A DNA stretch of 64,000 nt from Erpobdella octoculata (taxonomy: Eukaryota > Annelida > Clitellata > Hirudinida > Erpobdellidae), in contig OZ022244.1 in the NCBI GenBank assembly GCA_963978895.1, positions 2,671,520 to 2,735,519 of the forward strand, written 5' to 3'. Below are positions 49,176-59,000 of this stretch, in pieces. The notes under the pieces are model-generated. The model made no database searches and was not told the DNA's origin. It saw only the letters and a list, made by a program, of their open reading frames with translations. How positions within the stretch are numbered: the stretch's first letter is position 1; every line of letters starts with the position of its first letter. Made by a program: the position numbers and the translations under genes.

Positions 49176-52100
49176 CTAAAAAATAAAATTAATAACTGCT
49201 TATAACAAGTATTAAACTAATCAAACAATATCAAATAATATAAAAAAAATTTGGTCTGCTGGACGAAGAGTCCAAAAATTAACAATCTGCAGATAAGACA
49301 TTCACTGTAAAACAATTTAGAGAAGAAGAATAAGACAACAATGATTCAAAAATTTTTACTTACATTCAATAACTAATAAGGCGATGACAATAATTATGAG
49401 CAAAATGACAATAATTGTTGCAATGGCTATTGCAGTGCATTGAGGACGTTCTAGAAATTTTTCTTCATCTCTGTTGCTTTCATTGCGGTCCTTAGTATCT
49501 GCTGTTATTTAAAAATAATATATATCGTTATAACCTTTTCCGCGTATTTTCTGGCCCTAGAGTAGACGGGTTTTGATACATGTAATGCATGTATGTATGT
49601 ATGTATGTATGTATGTATGTATGTATGTATGTATGTATGTATGTATGTATGTATGTATGTATGTATGTATGTATGTATGTATGTATGTATGTATGTATGT
49701 ATGTATGTATGTATGTATGTATGTATGTATGTATGTATGTATGTATGTATGTATGTATGTATGTATGTATGTATGTATGTATGTATGTATGTATGTATGT
49801 ATGTATGTATGTATGTATGTATGTATGTATGTATGTATGTATGTATGTATGTATGTATATATCTATATATATATATATATATATTGTAGTGATATTGCCA
49901 AATCGTACACCTGGTTTGCTGGAATGGTTTTGCAGTTTATTGGAAAATAATAAATGAGCTTTGATAAGTCTTTCTATACCCACTCATATAATGATAATAA
50001 CGGTTTACATTCTATATTCTATAAAGTCAACCGAGCGGAAGTTGATAATTAAATAAGAGATATAACTTTATTACACCCTTCTTAATTCTGTTTGTCCCGA
50101 ACAGTCTGTGAAAAATGCGACACGCCACGAACAAAGAATACCTTCATCTTCACTTGTGGCCTTGACCGCAATTCGCAAACAACACGGTCAAGTCTTTTGA
50201 CGGTTTGACGCAGTTCCTTCCATTCTCGCTTGAGCCTGTGTGGTCTTCCGATTCAGTGTTGTGGGCTTGAATACCAAGTCAAACTGGTACATTCCAATCT
50301 CCTCACACACGATTGTCGATCACAGCGGGCTCACACCAGGCCACTGACTACTCCACGCAACCAAAGCCGAAACTGCACGACACAGTCAGTTTCAGACCTT
50401 TCACCGCTCCTCAAGTCCCAAAACACAGAATTGTCGCTAACTGCCACTAAACACGAAACTCTTGAAACATTTTTTGCAACAGGAATTTCTTGGGTATATT
50501 TGAACAAGCGATCCTCCTGTCTCTCAAAAGGATTTTCTAACAAGCAAGCTTTGCACTTTACATTTGAAAAGCACTCTGCGCAAGAAATAGCCCGTCAAAA
50601 TTGACGGATTTTTAAATCCTTTATATTATTTTCGATTGTCTTCCCGTCTGTCTGTCTGTCTGTCTTCCTGTCGGTCACAAACTTTGAGTCTCAAAATTAA
50701 CTCACTTCCCGTTATCCGATCGAGCTGAAATTTGGCACATCGACTTGGGCTGCGAGACTATTGAATCTATCAAAATTTCAGTTTGATCGGAAATTGTATA
50801 ATTAAGTTTTTCAAAAAACACAAAATTTTAACGGATTTTTAATTTTTGAATTTGGCTCTGGGCTGTAAAAGGAATTAGTACCGGAAATCTAGGATCGTAT
50901 ATAAAGGATTTATAATAAAAACTTTGTTTTTATGGGTTAGTTTTTTAAAATCTCATTATATAATATTTTTTGATTGCAGCGTCAATTCTTTTGATCTTTA
51001 GGACTGAGAGTGTATTTACAATTGTAAATACATTGTAAATAAATTGAGTGTAAGTACAATTGCATAATAATTTTATTACACCCCTGCGCGCAATAAATTC
51101 TTACGTGCACATCGATATCGTTTATACGACTAATTACGTAAGCGTGACAGAATCAGTGAGTGAGTGAGTGAGTGACGTGGGCTACTATAATATAAATAGG
51201 AGTTATGTGATTTTGTATAGTATTACAGTTTGTAATAGTATAATAGACTGAATTGTTATTAACAATCTATTTTTAATAACTAGTAAAATTTAAGAAATTG
51301 GATGAGATAGGGTATCGGGTAGAGTCCGACTGAAATTCGGTTTTGGGCCGAAAATGACCAAAAATGGATTTTTGGTGTATTATCGGTTTCGGCCGTAAAA
51401 ATAAATTAGATGTTCGGTTTTCGGCCGAAAATCTTCAACATTTTTCGGTCGAAAACCGAAAATCAGTATGTATATATAAACAGAGTGCAAGCTCGTAGAT
51501 CGAATTGTTTGCATTTTTAAGCCATTCTACGATGCGACTCTAGAGATATGCCATGATGACTCGTGCATATCACTTGTCATACCAATCGTCATGCAACTGA
51601 ATGCTAAGTTGAAATCAACACCTGATGATTCCGGAGTAATGCAGATGAAGGCCGCATTTCGACAAGCAATGAATCGGCGGTTTGGGCAAATTAGGACAAT
51701 GCCCAATTTAATCGTGGCGACGTTGCTAGATCCTAGATTCAAAGATACGTATTTTGACAGTGAACAAAAAATTGACGAGCCCACGGCACCAGCAGTAGAT
51801 AGTCAGGCACGGCTTCGTCGAGTCTGTGGGACGACTATGACAACTTTGACGCATTTGAAGAATTAACGAAAACAGCGCTGGACTTATCGACTCTGGATAC
51901 AGTCGAGCAGCTATCCATCTATCTTGCACAACCTCGTGTTCCGCGTTTTACCAATATCTACGGATATTGGTACAACAGCCAGGTTCACCTTCTTGAGCCA
52001 GCAGTGAGAAAATATCTGTCTGCTCTTCCGACCAGCGTTGCCAGTGAACAGATGTTCAGTGCTGCGGGTCACATTTATGCTGATCACGTAGCAATTTGCT

Positions 52101-55100
52101 AGGAGATAACGTAGACAAACTGTTATTTCTAGCATATAATATTCGTTGGTTCAACTTTGACTACTGATTTTCTGTTAAATAAACTGTTTAGAATTGAATC
52201 GATTGACGTTGTTTAGTCTACTAATGTTACTTCTAAACAACGAAATTAAATTAGTTGCTTAATTGGTTAGCATAGTGTTCAACCTTACTATTATTCACTA
52301 AGTAACAATTTAAAAAAGTTTGACAGTTTGACTGAAGAAAAAGTTGCAAACTTTGACCTTTTTCAGTTTCGGTTTTCTTTTTCGGCCGAAAATGACTTTT
52401 GATTTTTGGCCCCACTTTCGTTTTCAGCCGAAAATGAAAAAAACATTTTTGGTCGGACTCTAGTATCGGGTATCCCCGCCTGAGCGATATTTTTGCTATC
52501 CTAAATAAAATTAAAAAACAAACATGTACCCGAACATCTGTACTTATTGTCGTGGGTATATTCATATAAGCAGTAACATAAATACGATCCGGGAACATTT
52601 CGGCAACGTGTCGTTTCAGGATCGCATAGATTTCTTCCTGCACATTCATCAATATCTAAATATTGAAAATCGTGTCAATAAATTTGCACATGGTAAGCCA
52701 ATGACACACACAATATATGAGCTGAATTAAAAGAAAGTCGATGATGATAAACTAACCCACGCATATTTTGGTCGATAGAGAAGTAAAGCCGCCTTTGCAC
52801 TTACACACGTAGGAACCATATGTGTCTGAACATTCTGATTTATCAGTTTCGCAAGCATTTTTCAAAGTAAGACATTCATTTACATCTGGAATGTCATCAG
52901 TTTAAAATCAATTTAGCAGTTTAGAATTTTGGTTAGGCGCCATAGCTTTTAAGTCAAAATGACTTTAATATTAGATTGATTTAAACCCTGTAAAAATTGT
53001 GAGTAAACTCTTTTCCCTAGTTATCTTTTCTCGTAAAATTTTAATTATTCATTTTTATAATGTTTTTTATGAAGTTATCAACAAACTTTCATTTTATAAT
53101 TCTAATTTCAATCTAAATGACACAGATAATTTTTGCTGTTGGTTTTATATCTGGACTTGAACACATCTGATGAATATTGGTTTTCAAGTATAAGTTTGAG
53201 GGTTGTTTCATAATCTTTTTAGACTTGATTGTACTCGATTAACTGCTGTACCTGTTATAGCTAAGGTAGGTACTTTGATGAAGGATTATCTAACCGGGCC
53301 GCGCAGGGTCCAAATAGGCACGGGCCAGGCAGTGATGCTTTCCCGAAATTTTACCAGAACTTCGCATTTGCAGTGTATATTTTTAACATTTTTTAATTTT
53401 TATTATTCCCATTGAAATATTTTCTGGCAGAGTAGCAAAAATCTGATGAATAATTAACTATCATGACAAAAACAATTTATCGTTCATATTCACTTTTATT
53501 TTGCTTACTAACTGGAAAAGACACAAAATTATTTACATTAACTAGAATTCTCAAATTTCATATATTCATACTTATTATTATACATTATTATTATGATAAA
53601 AATAATTTTTGCTGTCTAGGCTTGAACAAATCTGATGAATATTGGAATTTGAATTAGCTACTTGATTTTCACTATATTCCCTCGAGTTGGTTTTTTTCAC
53701 TCTGGTATCATCTGCCGAGTTATTATTTCTCAACCAACTTATTACATAGAGAACTGCGTTCCAAGTGTTTATAATGCGACTATTTAAGAGAAAATTCCAA
53801 GTATTTATAATAGTGTTTAGCCAATTTTTACAAATTTAGTTTCCAGGACCTTGAATGTGGGGTGGAAAAGAGGATTACTTGGTTTTTAAAGTAACTAATA
53901 CTCAAAAACTGTAAATGCTACAAAAGTAAAATTAGTATTTAGTTTATACTCTAAAAATAATGATTTACGTGTTTCAATATTTTTTTAAAATTTGATTTTC
54001 AGGACCTCAAATGTGGGGTGGAAAATTGGGTTACTTGGTTTTTAAAGTAACTGCTACTCAAAAACTGTAAATGCTACAAAAGGTAAAAATTAGTATTTAG
54101 TTTCTACTCTAATTTTGGTTTTCAGGACCTCAAATGTGGGGTGGAAAAAAAGTTTCTTTGGTTTATAAAGTAATTGCTACTCAAAAACTGTGAATGCTAC
54201 AGATGTCAAAATTAGTATTTAGTATTAACTCAAAAAATAATGATATAAGTGTATCGACCTTTTTTTAAAAATTTGGTTTCCAGGACCTCAATTGTGGGGT
54301 GGAAATAAGGGTTATTTGATTTCAAAAAAACTGCTACTCAAAAACTGTAAGTGCTACAAATGTAAAAATTAGTATTTTGAAGTTTTGTGCCGGTTAAAAG
54401 TAGCTAAGTCCAGGTTATCACCGGCCGGGCCAAGCCGTTATTTCAGAGTCTTCACACGAGCCTGGCCAAACCTTAAATCAAAGTGGGACGGGCCGAGGTT
54501 TTTCACCAAGTATATAGATATTTTAGTGATTTTAGGGTCTTCAGTTGGGCCGGGCCAAACCTGAAGTCAAGGTGGGACGGGCCGAAGTTTTTTATCAGGT
54601 ACTAGCGGGGGCACTCGGCGTTGCCCGGGGTTTTTAGAGGTTTACCTAAAGCGTTTCTTTTTTGCTCCCGTTTCCTTCCCGCTTGCTCTCCCGCTCCAGG
54701 TCGTTATCCGTTCCCTGTCGCTTTCCCGCTCATTTTTTCGCTCTCAGTTCCCCACCCCTAGATCCGATTCTACATACATACATAAATACATACATACATA
54801 CATACATACATACATACATACATACATACATACATACATACATACATACATACATACATACATACATACATACATACATACATACATACATACATACATA
54901 CATACATACATACATACATACATACATACATACATACATACATACATACATACATACATACATACATACATACATACATACATACATACATACATACATA
55001 CATACATACATACATACATACATACATACATACATACATACATACATACATACATACATACATACATACATACATACATACATACATACATACATACATA

Positions 55101-55724
55101 CATACATACATACATACATACATACATACATACATACATACATACACACACATACATACTTTGAATGAGCATTTAGTGCCGAAATATTGTAAAAAACACA
55201 TACATACATACATACATACATACATACATACATACATACATACATACATACATACATACATACATACATACATACATACATACATACATACATACATACA
55301 TACATACATACATACATACATACATACATACATACATACATACATACATACATACATACATACATACATACATACATACATACATACATACATACATACA
55401 TACATACATACATACATACATACATACATACATACATACATACATACATACATACATACATACATACATACATACATACATACATACATACATACATACA
55501 TACATACATGCATAAACACAGACCCACATACATGCACATACACATACATACATACACACATACATACGCACATACATATATATAATTCCCGCTCACTCAC
55601 CCGCTCCGCTCCGCTTATTTTGTGACGGATTTCAAATTTTTTTTCTCTATATTTGATTCCCCTTGACTCTCAAGGTTGTGTGAAAATTTCATTACGATCG
55701 GATGAATGGTGTAGCAATGCATAA

Positions 55725-55792
<68 letters not shown>

Positions 55793-56016
55793 CAAACATT
55801 CATTTTTATATATATAGATATAGAACTTCTTGGCCTGTAAGAATGGGCCGGGCCTAATTCAGACGGGCTGTGCCGTGCCAGGAGTTTGGGTTTTTTAAAC
55901 GGGCTGGGCTAAGTTGTCGACGGGCCGAGCCGAGACCTAAAAAATTGATCTCTACTATGGATGCACGGTTCAAACTCTCTAATTTCATGCGAGCGAAGCC
56001 GCAACGGGCACTGCTA

Positions 56017-56089
<73 letters not shown>

Positions 56090-59000
56090 TTTAAGTTTAA
56101 GTTTATTTGGATTTCAAGCGCCCTTTTGTGTAACACCTCAGGGCTCCTTTTACAATAAAATCAACAAAACATAACAATAAAAATAAAGCAAAAAAATAAT
56201 ATAAAACACAAAAATCAGCATTTCAGGAAAAATGAAATAATTTCTCTCTGATCATCAATTTGGATAGGATTTCGCAAACAGAAATGTCTTTAGCTCGGCC
56301 TTGAATAAACTCAATGTAGTGGCTTCTCGGATGCTGGCAGGCAACATGTTCCATGTTGCCGGTCCTGCTATACTGAAGGCTCGACTGCCGTAAGTTTTTG
56401 TTCGAGTTATGGGAACAACTAGATCACCACGACTAGCAGATCTGTGACGAGATAAGTAAGAATTTTTATCAGACACAGTGACACACAGCTCTTGCAAATA
56501 TGAGGGGGCTTCGCCATGGAGCGCCTTGTAGACTAAAGTCCCAATTTTGAAAGTAATTCGCTCAGAGATACGCAGCCACCGGAGTTCAGTTTTCATTATT
56601 GCAGTCACATGATCATGTTTCTTTAGTCCACCAAAAAGACGAGCAGCTGCATTTTGAATACGTTGAATCTTTCCAACAGCACTAAGAGGTAAGCCTGTAA
56701 ATAGAGAGTTGCAGTAGTCAAGTCTACTTACAACAAACGAATGCAGCAGGAGACGTTTTGCTTCACTTGTCAGAGACCTTCGTATGGTTCTAAGTTGTCG
56801 TAGTTGGAAAAAACAGGTTTTTGACAGTTTAGATATATGATCTTTCATGGAAAGCTCAGAATCGACATATACACCTAAGTTTCGAACAACTTCTGTGGGG
56901 GCAACCAAAGCCCCAGCAACTAACAAGGCTTTTGCTTTACTCTGTTGCAACTTTGATCTTGCACCTATCCAGATTAATTCAGTCTTATCGCCATTCAGTT
57001 TTAGACGATTAGAAGCCATCCACTGTTCAATGTTCTCTATGCAGGGCAATAAGCGAAGGTGAACATTCTCCGCATCATCAACAGAGCAGTGAACATATGT
57101 TTGGGTGTCGTTGGCATAGCAGTGTCCCTCGAGTCCAGAACGATGAATAATTTCAAGTAAATCAGTGGTGTACAATAGAAAGAGTAGTGGACCCAAGACT
57201 GATCCCTGGGGAACTCCACTACTAAGCGACACGGACAATGACAAGTTCCCACCCACACTAACCCGTTGCGTGCGGTTAGTTAAATATGAAATAATCCATT
57301 TTAAGACAACTCCACAGATGCCATGAGTTTTTTCAAGTCTCTCAATAAGGATTCCATGGTCAACAGTATCAAATGCGGCACTCAGATCTAAGAGACTCAG
57401 TAGCGACACCTTACCACTATCAGTAGCAACTGCCAGATCATTCACTACTTTGAGTAGTGCAGATTCTGTAGAGTAAAACCGGCGATACGCAGATTGGTTC
57501 GATGGGAGACTGCCAGAAAGACCTAGATGTACATTCAATCGTTTAGCAACAATCCGCTCTACCAGTTTTGACATAAAGGTCAGGTTAGAGACTGGTCGAT
57601 AGCTCTTCATGTCAGCAGGGTCAAGTCCGTCTTTTTTAATAAGCGGAGTCACAAGTGCTGACTTCTGACTAGCAGGAAAATATCCTTCTTGTAAAGATCG
57701 AGTGCACATCAAAGCGACAAAAGATGCAATGTGGACACAACATTTTTTGATAATCCAAGTAGGGGATGGATCCAGTGAACAATATTTGTTCGGAGCAGCC
57801 ATTATCAATTTTATTATCTCATCAGCCATGACTGGTTGGAATTCATCCATGAACAACGTGCTGGTCAAAAGTATAGATGGTGGCTTTGCAAGCGCTGTAT
57901 GTGTTCTAACTTGCTCTACCTTGTCTTGAAAAAACCTCACAAACTGGTCTGGAGTAATAGAAGAGCTCACATTAGATGAAGACTTTTCTTTACCAAGAAG
58001 TGTTGACAAGTTACTCCAGAGCTTTTTTGGAACTTTCTGATTAACGGCAATCCTGGCTTCCCAGTATTCATGCTCTTTTCTCTGGAACAAATATCGCATG
58101 GTCCGCAAGCCGTCAATCCATATAGATTTACTCGCCGTTGTGTGATGCCGACGATAAATCCGTTCAAGTCGTCTCGTGGACCGCTTAAATGCCCGGCATT
58201 CACTATCAAACCATGGCGTTAGTAGATTTCGAGGTTTTCTTTTAATTAACGTAAACGGAGCGTGATTATCGAGAAGCTTTGATAGAGTAGATGAATAGCA
58301 CTGGAAAAGTTCATCAGTTGAATGATGATCAAAATTTTCTGGATTATGACAAAGTTCACTCAAACGTAAATCAGTCAGGAATGCATTATAATCAAATCTC
58401 TTCCATGAACGTCCCCAAAAAGTGGCAACAGGCTTAGTTGGTTTTTGGAGTGGAAGTCGAAACAATAGCATTAGATGATCAGATAAGCCAGTTTCTTGCA
58501 CAGAAACTTGAAGATCTACCATATCATCACGTGAAATCACGAGATCAAGCTGCCCTCCTAGCCGATGCGTTGGAATTGTCTCATGAATAATCAAATTGAA
58601 AGAAGTTAGCAATTCATGCAGTTTCATTGCAATTATATCATTTTGTCTTTCAACGTGAATGTTTAGGTCTCCAGTAATAACAATTGGTCTACGGTATGTT
58701 GACAATATTTCCAAAAGGAAACAGAACTCATCAAAGAATTTCTTGGTTGCAGGCTTTGATCCAGGACGATAGACTGATAACAATACAACTCCAGTCTGAT
58801 TGCTAGAGATATTACAACATAAAAATTCGTATGACGCAACTGGTGTTCGAAGATCAATTTCAGTCATAGACAAGCCATCCTTATAAATAATTGCAATTCC
58901 ACCATGATTTATCAAAGCCCGAGATTTGCTTGTATGGTCAGCAGGACGTGCCCGATCAAGACACTTGTAACCAGCAGGAGTAACACGGCCCAACAAAACG

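Larger units (their letters stand above)
54602..55818 (-). mobile_element. Helitron-like non-autonomous element, large copy
   Basis: On the - strand it starts A|TCTATATATATAAAAATG and ends with the hairpin GGGCAACGCCGAGTGCCCC then CTAG|T, the Helitron TC...CTAG between A and T. The body matches 11099-11594 (CATTGCTACACCAT, TTTTCACACAACCTTGAGAG, CGGAGCGGGTGAG). 1217 bp, mostly two (CATA)n arrays. No Rep/helicase. Confidence 0.75.

Noticed and set aside
49573..49983. Long ORFs of CMYV/YIHT repeats on both strands (also 41062-41439, 46386-46794, 54662-55625)
   Set aside because: Pure ATGT/ATAC microsatellites are open in all frames; no coding meaning.
50230..50604. 124-residue ORF in a GC-richer block
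   Set aside because: No recognisable domain, no splice or signal-peptide support; left as unannotated spacer.
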